NCBI RefSeq assembly: GCF_000377765.1
Contig: NZ_KB898671.1
Location: 1 to 64,000 of the forward strand
DNA: 64,000 nt
Source of the DNA: Gracilibacillus lacisalsi DSM 19029
GTDB taxonomy: Bacteria; Bacillota; Bacilli; Bacillales; Amphibacillaceae
Direction of reading: 5' to 3'
Shown piece after piece: positions 35,746-44,411 of the stretch; within the stretch, counting starts at the first letter, position 1; the number at the start of each line of letters is the position of its first letter. The translations under genes were made by a program, and so were the position numbers. The notes beneath the pieces are model-generated. The model did no database searches. It saw nothing but the letters and a program-made list of their open reading frames with translations, and was not told where the DNA came from.

Positions 35746-36195
35746 CTATTCGTATGCTATGTACGCTGATAACATCCATACATATTTTTCATACTTACCT
35801 TGTAAAGCAATTAATAAATCAGCTGTTGGCTCATCGCTATTCTCACTTGCTAGAGGTAATCCATCATGTTGAATTTCAGCAATAATTTGCTTATAATCAT
35901 CCATTAGTTGTTGAATAATCTCATTCTCTTTATCATCAGCGTTCGCTTCTACTAATGTAGCTTCTTCTAAATACTTTGACATAACTGCCAACGGCTTTCC
36001 GTCTATTGCTAAAATTCTTTCTGCCACTTCATCTAAATCTTCGGCAATTTGATTGTACATTTCTTCAAAGGTAGCATGGAGCTGGAAGAAATGCCTCCCT
36101 TGAACAAACCAGTGATAGCGATGTAACTTAACATATAACACGAAATGGTTTGATAATAATTGGTTCAAAAAATTAATTAATCTTTGATTATCCAT
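35746..36195 (-). CDS. Dps family ferritin-like DNA-binding/iron-storage protein
   Basis: 149-residue ferritin-like helical protein that likely forms a dodecamer, oxidises Fe(II) and protects DNA. The ferroxidase site spans subunits, with HRYHWFVQGRHFFQLHATFEEMYNQIAEDLDEVAERIL carrying the His (YHW), His and Asp/Glu ligands typical of Dps. There is no Lys-rich N-terminal DNA-binding tail. A ribosome binding site (AAGGTGGG) precedes the ATG. Stress control is likely but no operator is evident. Confidence 0.9.
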   Translation of the reverse strand: MDNQRLINFLNQLLSNHFVLYVKLHRYHWFVQGRHFFQLHATFEEMYNQIAEDLDEVAERILAIDGKPLAVMSKYLEEATLVEANADDKENEIIQQLMDDYKQIIAEIQHDGLPLASENSDEPTADLLIALQGKYEKYVWMLSAYIAYE

Positions 36196-36321
36196 ATAAA
36201 CCCACCTTTTAACGCATTTTATAATCCTTATTTTCGCGAAATTTTGTGGATTTATACATAAGATACTTCACTCGACTAGATTTATGAATTACTGCAAAAA
36301 ACATTTCCTATTTTAACCAAT

Positions 36322-36352
36322 AAAAAACACACCTAAAATTAGTGTGTTTTTC
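36322..36352 (-). terminator. Intrinsic terminator of the HTH-PIN operon
   Basis: AAAAAACACAC pairs with GTGTGTTTTT across a short AT-rich loop; T-runs on both strands. Confidence 0.7.
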
Positions 36353-36400
36353 GGCTAGTGATTACTTTGAATTCAACGAAAAAAGTTATCTGCCCTATCT

Positions 36401-36991
36401 CTATGGTTTTGTTAAATCTTCAAATAAGGTACTTGGATGAATGCGTTTAATCTTACCTATTTCTGAGGGAAATCGACGATGATTGGTTGTTAATATGTAA
36501 TTACATTCTTCTTGTATCGCTGTGATCCAAACATGGAAGTCATCTTGGTCAAAGCGTCGGAGAGGCTCAGACATTTCTTGAGAAGATACTATCTCTTTTG
36601 CTGTTTCATGGTTACATCCGCTTAATTCTACTAATACTTCTCCAATTGGTCGATATTCTCGGATAATAGTTTCCACATTATATCTTCCTACTAAACTATT
36701 AACAGGCAATTCCATATAGTGATTAAAAATGGGTGCTATAAAATGATCCATAAAACCTTCGATCTCTAATTGTGTGTACACAACCTTTTTTTCTCCTTTT
36801 CCTAACCCTTGACAGGCATTACGGACGAATTCAAATAAGCAAACTCGAGATAAAACTGGCCGGTACAAATATGGGTTTCTGGCTGCTGTTAAAAGTTTGC
36901 GATTGGCACCATCAAACCGTAATGCTCCACACAATACAGTGGTATCAATAAATATTTTCGGAGGATAGGGAGCATCATAGATCAAATTCAT
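36401..36991 (-). CDS. PIN-domain protein, probable ribonuclease toxin
   Basis: 196-residue protein with a PIN fold. It has IFIDTTVLCGAL (first Asp, residue 16), the CLFEFVRNA segment (Glu), and RRFDQDDFHVWITAIQEECNYILTTNHRRF (C-terminal Asp pair, VapC-like TTNHRRFP). It is longer than classic VapC (about 130 aa) because of an inserted helical region around residues 65-120. It overlaps the upstream HTH gene by 17 bases, the coupling seen in toxin-antitoxin operons. RNA cleavage is inferred from the fold. Confidence 0.75.
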   Translation of the reverse strand: MNLIYDAPYPPKIFIDTTVLCGALRFDGANRKLLTAARNPYLYRPVLSRVCLFEFVRNACQGLGKGEKKVVYTQLEIEGFMDHFIAPIFNHYMELPVNSLVGRYNVETIIREYRPIGEVLVELSGCNHETAKEIVSSQEMSEPLRRFDQDDFHVWITAIQEECNYILTTNHRRFPSEIGKIKRIHPSTLFEDLTKP

Positions 36992-37655
36992 CTACAGCCC
37001 CCGCTTCTTTATTTTTAGTATCTATTTGTTGGAATAGTTGTTCTGCTTTCTTATCTTGCTTTTCTGTCGTAATGAGAACATCTTTTGGTATTTTCCAATG
37101 TCCCCCATCGGTTTGATAGGCACCTGGAAATTTTCCCCTTTCACACATACGTCGAACTGTTTGATCACTTATACCTAACCGTTTCGCTATTTCTTTAGGC
37201 TTGTAATACAATGATTCATTTTTTTCATCTGAGATTGTGATGTTTGAAATTGGTGCTTTTTCTCTAATGACGCGATATGTCGTGGAAGCAGACCGTTGAC
37301 TTTGCTGTCTTAATATTGAAGCAATCAACCGTCGTCGAATGATTTTAGAATCAGATTCTGTAAGACCACTTAATACCTCAATATATTCAACTAAAATCTC
37401 ATAGGCCTCTTCTTCATTTTTTTGTATTAAATGTTTGTTAATTTGCTTTTCAAGATTTTTCAACAATTGAATGTGTTCATTTTTTGGTAGCCTTAATGGA
37501 ATACTAGCAACAAAAGGAGTAAACATGCCAATGTGACGTAATGATCGTTCTACGACGGCTTTAAATACGATTTTTGCTTGTTCCTTATCTATCTTTGCAA
37601 TCGTAAGAATACTGTCCCACAATTTTTCTTGCTCTTGATCCCTAACATCAATCAT
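36975..37655 (-). CDS. HTH (MerR/excisionase-like) protein, probable antitoxin of the PIN gene
   Basis: 226-residue protein starting at ATG 37655 with AGGAGGTGG about 6 bases upstream; the longer frame to 37727 runs through the operator. The C-terminal part has an excisionase-type winged helix, YYKPKEIAKRLGISDQTVRRMCERGKFPGAYQTDGGHWKIPKDVL (about residues 148-192), followed by a Lys-rich tail that ends where PIN begins. The N-terminal 140 residues are helical, not recognised, with a KQ-rich region. A perfect 30-bp palindrome lies just upstream and overlaps the promoter, which suggests autoregulation. Pairing with the PIN gene points to a toxin-antitoxin module. Confidence 0.75.
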   Translation of the reverse strand: MIDVRDQEQEKLWDSILTIAKIDKEQAKIVFKAVVERSLRHIGMFTPFVASIPLRLPKNEHIQLLKNLEKQINKHLIQKNEEEAYEILVEYIEVLSGLTESDSKIIRRRLIASILRQQSQRSASTTYRVIREKAPISNITISDEKNESLYYKPKEIAKRLGISDQTVRRMCERGKFPGAYQTDGGHWKIPKDVLITTEKQDKKAEQLFQQIDTKNKEAGAVDEFDL

Positions 37656-37670
37656 GTACTTCCACCTCCT

Positions 37671-37700
37671 ATTCATATTATATACTATTATAATATGAAT
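37671..37700. promoter_or_regulatory. Perfect 12-bp inverted-repeat operator of the HTH-PIN operon
   Basis: ATTCATATTATA (37671-37682), TACTAT centre, TATAATATGAAT (37689-37700). The arms are exact complements. Both contain TATAAT-type -10 words on the minus strand, and the Shine-Dalgarno of the HTH gene starts about 2 bases after the palindrome. Binding would block transcription initiation and possibly translation. Confidence 0.65.
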
Positions 37701-37784
37701 ATTCAACAAACGTGACAAACTCAACAAACTAAAAATATCTCATAACAATTTTTAAGAATCCAGATACTTTTGTTTTACATTTAA

Positions 37785-37830
37785 CGAAAAAACACTCACT
37801 AAAATCGGTTCCAACATTGTGAGTGTTTCA
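37785..37830 (-). terminator. Terminator of the ALDH operon
   Basis: AAACACTCAC (37790-37799) pairs with GTGAGTGTTT (37819-37828); on the minus strand GTTTTTTCG follows the stem. Confidence 0.7.
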
Positions 37831-37856
37831 TCGTAGAATTCAGATCTGTCTACTAA

Positions 37857-39296
37857 TTAGTTCTGATCAATTTTAATCCCAATAAATTTCATTTCGGTCA
37901 TGTCTTCTATCGCATATTTAACGCCTTCTCTTCCAACACCACTTTGCTTCACGCCACCATAAGGATGATTATCCTGCCTATACGTTGAGATTTCATTGAT
38001 CCAAACTCCGCCCATTTCTAATCGATCTGCAACACGTAATGCTCGGTTAATGTCTCTTGTAAAAACACCAGCTTGTAGTCCGTAAATGGAATCATTGGAA
38101 TACTCGATTGCTTCTTCTTCTGTATTAAATGGAATGACCGATACAATAGGAGCAAAAACCTCTTCTGCAATGATTTTCATATTTTCATCCACATCAGTCA
38201 TGATCGTAGGTGATAAAATCGTGCCATTTCTTTCACCACCGACCGCAATCCTCGCCCCCTTGTCTACCGCGTCATCAATCCACTGTTTAGCCCGCTTAGC
38301 TTCTTCTTCATTAATCATCGGACCAATGTCAGTTTCCTCACTGATCGGGTCACCCATTCGTAATGCTTTTGTTTTTTGGATATATGCCTCCAAGAATGCA
38401 GCATAAATTTCCTTATGGACATAAATACGTTGTGCAGAAATACAGACTTGACCAGAGAATGCAAAAGCGCCTTTTACTAATTCTGTTGTAGCATAATCAA
38501 TGTTAGCATCCTCAAATAATAGGTTTGGTGAATTAGAACCAAGCTCTAAAGTAACCTTCTTAAATCCTGCTGTTTCCCTGATGTTCTTACCCACTGGAAG
38601 GCTGCCAGTAAAGCTGATTTTAGCAACTTTGTCATGTGTCACAAGTGGTGCACCAACTTCTTCACCAGCTCCAATAAGTAGATTAATGAAACCGTCTGGC
38701 AATCCTGCTTCTTGAAACAGCTTTACGAGCATATAGGCCGAAATTGGTGTTTTTTCTGCCGGTTTAAATACGACTGTGTTACCCGCTGCTAGAGCAGGTG
38801 CAAGTTTATGAAGGGAAAGGTTTAATGGGAAGTTAAACGGTGTGATGGCTCCTACTACACCTAAAGGCTCACGCTTGACTAAACCCATACGATGTTCGCC
38901 ACCAATAGCAGCATCCATAGGTATTATTTCCCCGGGAATATTCTTGGCTAATTCAGAAGCAAATCGGAGAACTTGAATAGACCGTTCGACTTCACCGCGG
39001 CTATACTTAATTGGTTTACCAGCTTCCTTGCTAATAATGGTTGCAAAATCCTCCGTTTTATCTACTAACAAATCGGCAGCTTTTCGCAAAATATCAGCAC
39101 GTTGATGGGCTGGCATAACTTTCATTTCGGAATGGAACTTTTCAAAGCTATTGGTTACAGCGTCTTCGAGATCTTTCTTAGTGGCAAGTTTTAATTCCGC
39201 TACTTTTTCATTATTAAAAGGATTATGGACTGCTACTATTTCACGATTATCTTCTATTCGTTCTTGGCCGTTGATAATGGAACCTATTTTCATCAT
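37857..39296 (-). CDS. NAD(P)-dependent aldehyde dehydrogenase
   Basis: 479-residue ALDH; GGAGG stands 7 bases before the ATG. The NAD-binding and catalytic segments are ITPFNFPLNLSLHKLAPALAAGN, ISFTGSLPVGKNI, the general base in VTLELGSNSPNLLF and nucleophile Cys285 in FSGQVCISAQRIYVH. The C-terminal STYRQDNHPYGGVKQSGVGREG resembles lactaldehyde/phosphonoacetaldehyde-type ALDHs more than betaine aldehyde dehydrogenase. It is the third gene of an operon after the ThDP enzyme (13-base gap). A product aldehyde of that enzyme could be its substrate, but this is inference. Confidence 0.88.
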   Translation of the reverse strand: MMKIGSIINGQERIEDNREIVAVHNPFNNEKVAELKLATKKDLEDAVTNSFEKFHSEMKVMPAHQRADILRKAADLLVDKTEDFATIISKEAGKPIKYSRGEVERSIQVLRFASELAKNIPGEIIPMDAAIGGEHRMGLVKREPLGVVGAITPFNFPLNLSLHKLAPALAAGNTVVFKPAEKTPISAYMLVKLFQEAGLPDGFINLLIGAGEEVGAPLVTHDKVAKISFTGSLPVGKNIRETAGFKKVTLELGSNSPNLLFEDANIDYATTELVKGAFAFSGQVCISAQRIYVHKEIYAAFLEAYIQKTKALRMGDPISEETDIGPMINEEEAKRAKQWIDDAVDKGARIAVGGERNGTILSPTIMTDVDENMKIIAEEVFAPIVSVIPFNTEEEAIEYSNDSIYGLQAGVFTRDINRALRVADRLEMGGVWINEISTYRQDNHPYGGVKQSGVGREGVKYAIEDMTEMKFIGIKIDQN

Positions 39297-39309
39297 AGTA
39301 TGACCTCCG

Positions 39310-40941
39310 TTAACAAATAATATTTCCTAGCTTTTCGGTAAGCTTCATATTTTCACGATAATCAACTGGACAATCAATAAGTACAGGCTTGTTCAACGAT
39401 AACGCTTTGACTATGGTTGATTTCAATTCTTCAGTCTTTTCAACAGTCAGTCCTTCGAATCCATAAGACTTTGCTAACTGAACAAAATCTGGATTGCCAA
39501 ATTTAATATGGGATGAACGATTGAAAGCTTTCATTTGATGCCATTCAATTAAACCGTAACCTTCATCACGCCATAAAAGAATCACAATCGGTAAGTTTAA
39601 GCGTTTCGCAGTTTCTAATTCTGCACTCGTCATTTGAAATGATCCATCACCACATACAGCAACTACCTGACGTTCTGGGTGAACCATTTTGGCAGCAATG
39701 GCACTAGGCACTGCAACACCCATTGATGCTAAACCATTCGAAATGAGGCATGTATTCGGTTGATAACCGTGGTACATTCTAGCGATCCACATTTTGTGTG
39801 CTCCTACATCAGAGATAACAATACTGTCTTCCTCCAATACAGAACGCAAATCAGCAATAATCTTTTGTGGTTTCACAGGAAATTCGATGTCGCTTTTAAA
39901 CGATTCTAGTTCAGTTAGTGCTTCGTTGCGAACATGTGACACCCAAGTTAAATCTCTTTCTTTTTCAGTAATTGCCTTGTTTAGATTTTTGATATTCTCT
40001 TTGATATTACCTACAAGATTTAATTGTACAGGATAGCATGCATCAATTTCTGCTTCCTTTGTATCAATGTGCAGGATAGGGGTTTTGCCCTCAGGATTCC
40101 AACTTTTTGGTGAATACTCAGCCATATCAAAACCAATAGCAATGATCAGGTCAGACTCGTTAAATCCACAAGCAATATAATCATTACCGCCTATCCCTGC
40201 AGTGAGTAGACTATGTTCATCAGTCCACGGTATTGCACCTTTTCCCATGAAAGTATGAACAACGGGGAGATTTGCCGTCTTTACTAGAGACCTCAACTCA
40301 TCAGCAGCATCCCCTCTTGTTACACCATTCCCAACTAATAGGAGTGGGTGCTTCGCTTGTTCTATTATTTTGGCCGCCTCTTTAATTACTGGTTCATCCG
40401 CCTCTGAAAGATGATGAGGGACAATATTTAGAGGTGAACTCTCAATTTCCATCTTTGCAACATCTTCTGGGAGTTCAATATGCGTTGCTCCGGTCTTTTC
40501 CTCCGCAGCAACTTTAAATGCTTTCCGTACCACTTCTGGAACTACGTCAGGCGTTTTTATCTGGGTATTCCATTTAGTTACTTCATCATAAACAGATACC
40601 ATATCGTAATGCTGATGGGAAACCTTATGCTGACGACCTAGGCCAGCTTGTGCTGTGATCGCCACGATCGGACAGAGATCCATGTTGGCATTGGCAACAC
40701 CGGTTAATAAATTGGTTGCACCTGGGCCAAGTGTTGCCAAACATACACCTGGTTTCCCTGTCAATTTTCCGTATGTTCCCGCCATAAATGCAGCACTTGT
40801 TTCATGACGTGTTACAATAAATTGAATTGTGGAGTCATGAAGGGCGTCCATTACATCAATATTTTCTTCACCTGGTACCCCAAAAATATATTCGACTCCT
40901 TCATGTTCTAAACAACTGATCAATAGTTCTGCTACTTTCAT
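39310..40941 (-). CDS. ThDP-dependent enzyme, acetolactate synthase large-subunit-like
   Basis: 543-residue thiamine diphosphate enzyme with the three-domain fold of acetohydroxyacid synthase. The catalytic Glu47 is in VTRHETSAAFMAGTYG, followed by LATLGPGATNLLTGVANA. The ThDP/Mg motif begins GDGSFQMTSAELETAKRLN but then reads LLWRDEGYGLIEW, with RDE where AlsS has NDN. No small (regulatory) subunit gene adjoins, so a catabolic AlsS-like or a different 2-oxoacid lyase/decarboxylase activity is possible. It lies between a GltB-like gene (18 bases) and an ALDH gene (13 bases), all minus strand. Assignment of the reaction is uncertain. Confidence 0.82.
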   Translation of the reverse strand: MKVAELLISCLEHEGVEYIFGVPGEENIDVMDALHDSTIQFIVTRHETSAAFMAGTYGKLTGKPGVCLATLGPGATNLLTGVANANMDLCPIVAITAQAGLGRQHKVSHQHYDMVSVYDEVTKWNTQIKTPDVVPEVVRKAFKVAAEEKTGATHIELPEDVAKMEIESSPLNIVPHHLSEADEPVIKEAAKIIEQAKHPLLLVGNGVTRGDAADELRSLVKTANLPVVHTFMGKGAIPWTDEHSLLTAGIGGNDYIACGFNESDLIIAIGFDMAEYSPKSWNPEGKTPILHIDTKEAEIDACYPVQLNLVGNIKENIKNLNKAITEKERDLTWVSHVRNEALTELESFKSDIEFPVKPQKIIADLRSVLEEDSIVISDVGAHKMWIARMYHGYQPNTCLISNGLASMGVAVPSAIAAKMVHPERQVVAVCGDGSFQMTSAELETAKRLNLPIVILLWRDEGYGLIEWHQMKAFNRSSHIKFGNPDFVQLAKSYGFEGLTVEKTEELKSTIVKALSLNKPVLIDCPVDYRENMKLTEKLGNIIC

Positions 40942-40959
40942 TGATTACACCTTCTTCTT

Positions 40960-42570
40960 TTAAGAAATATCGTTTATATCCTTAGGCCGTACCATTGCTT
41001 GATAGATATCGTCTAACGACCATGTCCTACCCTTTTCGTCTCGATAAACAATGTGTTCTCGTGTGAATTTGGTCGGTGAATCTAAGCCTGCTGCTGCAGC
41101 TAACCGGAATAGACCTTTACGCATAGTAATTAAATAATTTGCCGTACGCCATTTTTTCTCCTCAATCACAAGCCCTTTTTGCAGATCATGATCTGTCGTT
41201 GCGACGCCAACCGGACATGAATTGGATTGACATTGTAATGCTTGGATACATCCAACTGTTATCATAAACGCTCTAGCGATATTAACGAGATCTGCTCCCA
41301 TAGCAAGTGCAATCGCAATCCGGTCGGGTGAAAACATTTTCCCAGATGCAATAATCTTTAACTTATTTCGCACACCATACTTCCGAAGGGCATTATCGAC
41401 TAATGGTAATGCCGATCGAATCGGTAACCCGACACTGTCCGCTAATTCTTGATAGGATGCACCTGTTCCGCCTTCACCGCCATCTACTGTGAGGAAGTCT
41501 GGTCCCATCCCCGTATCCTTAATCGCTTTGGCAAGTTCATCAGCCTCCTGACTACTTCCAATGACAACCTTCATGCCTACAGGTTTTCCCGTATGTTCAC
41601 GAATCTTTTCTAAAAATTTAAATAAGGAAGGTAAGTCATTAAATTCACGAAAGCGATTGGGACTGTCAATCGACTTAAAGGGTTCAACCATTCTTATTTG
41701 GGCAATTTCTTCGGTCACTTTCTCTGCGTCAATATGGCCACCTCGTGTTTTGGCACCTTGTGCTAATTTAATTTCAAATGCTTTTACTTCTGCCATGTTG
41801 CTTTTCTCTTGTAATGCATCCCAACTAAAGTTCCCTTCCTTATCTCTTACCCCAAATAAACCAGGCCCAATTTGCATGATAAGATCTACCCCACCCTTGA
41901 GATGATAATCAGAAATCCCACCTTCACCGGTATTCATCCAAGTTCCTTTTGCAATGCCTAATCCTTCTGATAGAGCTGTAATAGCTCTATCACCTAAGGA
42001 GCCGTAACTCATCGCAGACATACCAATCTGCCCTTTAACCTTGAAGGGATGCCTCGCTTGTTCTCCGATTACAATCGCCTCATCATCTTCCAATAAATAA
42101 ACAGGGGATTCATCGTTATCCAATCGCTCTTTTCTTTGTGCGAATAAAGGTTCATTAAGCAACAGGTAACGCTCTGTCGTCACTTTCGTCTTGCGATCCA
42201 TCTTTAATTCATCTGTTAATTTAGGGAACAGAGAATTTCGAATATAATATCCAGGCTCTTCAAAGTCACGTTGTGATCCATATCCAAGGACATCTCGTTT
42301 GTATTTTGCCTTTTTCACTATATGCTGATAGTCGTTTCGTGAAAAAGGCTCTCCCTCACGATTATTATGAAATAAATATTGGCGTAACTCAGGTCCGATA
42401 TTTTCTAAGAAATATCTAACTCTCCCTATTAATGGATAATTACGAAGAATAGGATGTTGTTTTTGTCTTTTGTCTATTGTAAATAAATACGATCCAACCA
42501 ATAAGAGTATAAGTATTACAACCGTACAAACTACGAATCCAATGATCGTCATAAAGTTGGCGATATTCAC
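40960..42570 (-). CDS. FMN-binding glutamate synthase family protein
   Basis: 536-residue protein with an N-terminal membrane anchor (about residues 7-29, IIGFVVCTVVILILLLVGSYLF) and a GltB-type FMN/[3Fe-4S] barrel. Family marks are GQIGMSAMSYGSLGDRAITALSEG, GEGGISDYH, GAKTRGGHIDAEKV, TVDGGEGGTGASYQELADSVGLP, SGKMFSPDRIAIALAMGAD and the Cys cluster CIQALQCQSNSCPVGVATTD. It lacks the glutamine amidotransferase domain, so it is not a complete glutamate synthase. The start is GTG 42570 with AGGAGG 8 bases upstream. First gene of the three-gene operon with the ThDP enzyme and ALDH. Confidence 0.86.
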   Translation of the reverse strand: MNIANFMTIIGFVVCTVVILILLLVGSYLFTIDKRQKQHPILRNYPLIGRVRYFLENIGPELRQYLFHNNREGEPFSRNDYQHIVKKAKYKRDVLGYGSQRDFEEPGYYIRNSLFPKLTDELKMDRKTKVTTERYLLLNEPLFAQRKERLDNDESPVYLLEDDEAIVIGEQARHPFKVKGQIGMSAMSYGSLGDRAITALSEGLGIAKGTWMNTGEGGISDYHLKGGVDLIMQIGPGLFGVRDKEGNFSWDALQEKSNMAEVKAFEIKLAQGAKTRGGHIDAEKVTEEIAQIRMVEPFKSIDSPNRFREFNDLPSLFKFLEKIREHTGKPVGMKVVIGSSQEADELAKAIKDTGMGPDFLTVDGGEGGTGASYQELADSVGLPIRSALPLVDNALRKYGVRNKLKIIASGKMFSPDRIAIALAMGADLVNIARAFMITVGCIQALQCQSNSCPVGVATTDHDLQKGLVIEEKKWRTANYLITMRKGLFRLAAAAGLDSPTKFTREHIVYRDEKGRTWSLDDIYQAMVRPKDINDIS

Positions 42571-42599
42571 ATACCATTCCTCCTATTAAGTGAGACTAT

Positions 42600-42796
42600 G
42601 ATCAAGGTGCTATCCGACACTTCACTTCCCTATTTCACTGGAAGTTTGAGCAGGAATCCTCCAGGCGATAGACACCGGGATCATATTACTAACTTTAGTT
42701 TGACCTGTTGTTTCATTATTATGAATGGCCGAAACTAAGGCAGAAAGTTAGTTTATTGAAAAAGGGTACAAAAGGCGGCATATTAATATATACATC
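42600..42796. other. Intergenic stretch, probable degenerate repeat
   Basis: Words such as CACTTCCCTATTTCACTGGAAGT, GCAGGAATCCTCCAG and AACTTTAGTTTGACC echo the dispersed repeats at 8.6 and 31.9 kb, but the match is poor. No gene seen. Confidence 0.3.
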
Positions 42797-42797
42797 A

Positions 42798-42834
42798 AAA
42801 AAAGACAGGCTAATTTACCTGTCTTTTCTTTTAC
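42798..42834. terminator. Bidirectional terminator after the TetR gene
   Basis: AAAAGACAGG pairs with CCTGTCTTTT across CTAATTTA; A/T-runs flank both sides (TTTTTTTGA on the minus strand). Confidence 0.8.
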
Positions 42835-42896
42835 AATAATTATCTTTTGGCTAACCATTAAGATGATTACACTTTATAATAAGCTTATTATATTGG

Positions 42897-43481
42897 TTAT
42901 TGGCAAAATTTCTCTATGATTTGTGTTTTAATCTCTTCAACCGGAAATTTCTGAGGATAAGTGGCAATCATCAACATTACGCCTTGCAAGGTAGACGAAA
43001 AATATAGAGATCTCTCTCGAGGATTGGCAACTCCTAGACTTTCAAACATTTCACATTGTAACTCAAACTGCCTTGCATTTTCCTCGACGATCCGTTTACT
43101 ATATTTAATTAACTCTTTATCAGCCTCAGGTTGTGTTTGTAAGTGTAGAAAAAAGCGATGAACTTGAGGATTTGTGTAAACATTATCAATCGCATGATTT
43201 ACAACATATTTTAGTTGTTCAGCTGGTGTATCATGTGCTAAAGCACCTTCCATCACTTCGATTAATTTTATAATCCGTTCTTCCACAATCGTTGCAAGCA
43301 GGTCTTCTTTTCCTTTGAAGTAATTGTAAAGTAAGCCTTTAGAGATTTCTGCTTCTTTCGCTATATCACTAATAGAAGTCGCATGATATCCTTGATTAAT
43401 AAACAGTTCCATCGCTTTGTGTCGGATATTTTCTTTTGCTTTTTGACGAATTCGTTCATTTTCTTCGGGTGTTCTTGGCAT
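42897..43481 (-). CDS. TetR family transcriptional regulator
   Basis: 194-residue repressor. The N-terminal HTH (about residues 18-62) is KAMELFINQGYHATSISDIAKEAEISKGLLYNYFKGKEDLL, a classic TetR DNA-binding signature. The C-terminal ligand domain resembles other Bacillus TetR regulators (TetR_C with FFLHLQTQPEADKELI). It follows the alpha/beta hydrolase gene by 9 bases. The operon promoter carries a TetR-type palindrome (44295-44314), so negative autoregulation is likely. The ligand may be a substrate or product of the hydrolase. Confidence 0.9.
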   Translation of the reverse strand: MPRTPEENERIRQKAKENIRHKAMELFINQGYHATSISDIAKEAEISKGLLYNYFKGKEDLLATIVEERIIKLIEVMEGALAHDTPAEQLKYVVNHAIDNVYTNPQVHRFFLHLQTQPEADKELIKYSKRIVEENARQFELQCEMFESLGVANPRERSLYFSSTLQGVMLMIATYPQKFPVEEIKTQIIEKFCQ

Positions 43482-43490
43482 AGGTACAGA

Positions 43491-44246
43491 TCAATCCTTT
43501 ATAAAATTATCAATCTTTTCAAATATCGTATCTGGATGCGTAATTGTTACCATGTGGTCTGCATTCGCTATTTCGGATAAACGGACATTGGGAACTTTTT
43601 TAAAATGTTCTGCTACACGATGATTATCTTGAAAATCGTTTTCGCCTATAATAAACAACGTATTCACCGATAATTCATCTAATCTCACAACAGCAGGCGG
43701 TTGTGGCCAAATCATTTCAAAATTAGGCCATGTTAAAATCCGATTGAAGTAGTCTCGATGCATTTGAATCATCAGATCGCGATGTGGGCTTGACATGACA
43801 ACTTGATACAACGAACCACTCAAAGAGATATCAAGCATTTGATCGATATCTGGAGCAACCAGATTAATGCTGTTAATATACTCATTAAATGCTTCAGAAT
43901 AATGGAAACCTGATAATGATGGTGCAATTAAAATCAGATTATTTACTTTTTCCGGATAATGCAACGCAAACTCTGTTGCAATTTGCCCCCCTATTGAATG
44001 ACCAACAAGCATCGCCGACTCTAGCTCTAGATGATCCATAAGTAATAATAAATCTTCAACATAATTGACCTTGTCATTTGGATTTGGCGATGGTGATTTT
44101 CCAATTCCACGCACATCAAAGGTAACGACTTTATAATGTTGAGCTAATCGTGGAGCTAAAAATGTCCAGTCTCTCCGATCCGTTCCTCCACTATGTAGCA
44201 GTACAATAGAATGACCCTCTCCGGTTACTTGATAATACAAATCCAT
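43491..44246 (-). CDS. Alpha/beta hydrolase
   Basis: 251-residue single-domain hydrolase. The start ATG 44246 has GGAGGG about 6 bases upstream; the frame to 44276 is not needed. It has the oxyanion-hole segment VLLHSGGTDRRDW, the nucleophile elbow LVGHSIGGQIA (Ser near residue 90), the acid in FIIGENDFQD and the His in ADHMVTITHPDTI. It resembles 3-oxoadipate enol-lactonase / haloperoxidase-like hydrolases; substrate unknown. First gene of an operon with the TetR regulator. Confidence 0.85.
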   Translation of the reverse strand: MDLYYQVTGEGHSIVLLHSGGTDRRDWTFLAPRLAQHYKVVTFDVRGIGKSPSPNPNDKVNYVEDLLLLMDHLELESAMLVGHSIGGQIATEFALHYPEKVNNLILIAPSLSGFHYSEAFNEYINSINLVAPDIDQMLDISLSGSLYQVVMSSPHRDLMIQMHRDYFNRILTWPNFEMIWPQPPAVVRLDELSVNTLFIIGENDFQDNHRVAEHFKKVPNVRLSEIANADHMVTITHPDTIFEKIDNFIKD

Positions 44247-44285
44247 GGTAAACCCTCCATCCAATTTATATTTCATTCTACTTTC

Positions 44286-44314
44286 ATTTTATTATTGACC
44301 GAACGTTTAGTCAA
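44286..44314 (-). promoter_or_regulatory. Promoter with TetR-type operator for the hydrolase-tetR operon
   Basis: On the minus strand TTGACT (44314-44309), a 17-base spacer and TAAAAT form a good sigma-A promoter. The palindrome TTGAC-TAAACGTTCG-GTCAA (44295-44314) covers the -35 and part of the spacer, the expected place for repression. Confidence 0.65.
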
Positions 44315-44349
44315 AAATAAAATAGGAAGAATTAAAAATCCTTAAAAAA

Positions 44350-44396
44350 GAAAGACATGATAACAGACTTTTTCGATGCTGTTATCATGTCTTTTT
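44350..44396. terminator. Terminator of the C45 peptidase gene (bidirectional)
   Basis: AAAGACATGATAACAG pairs with CTGTTATCATGTCTTT, a perfect 16-bp stem with T-rich flanks on both strands. Confidence 0.85.
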
Positions 44397-44411
44397 ATTG
44401 ATCGAAAACAT

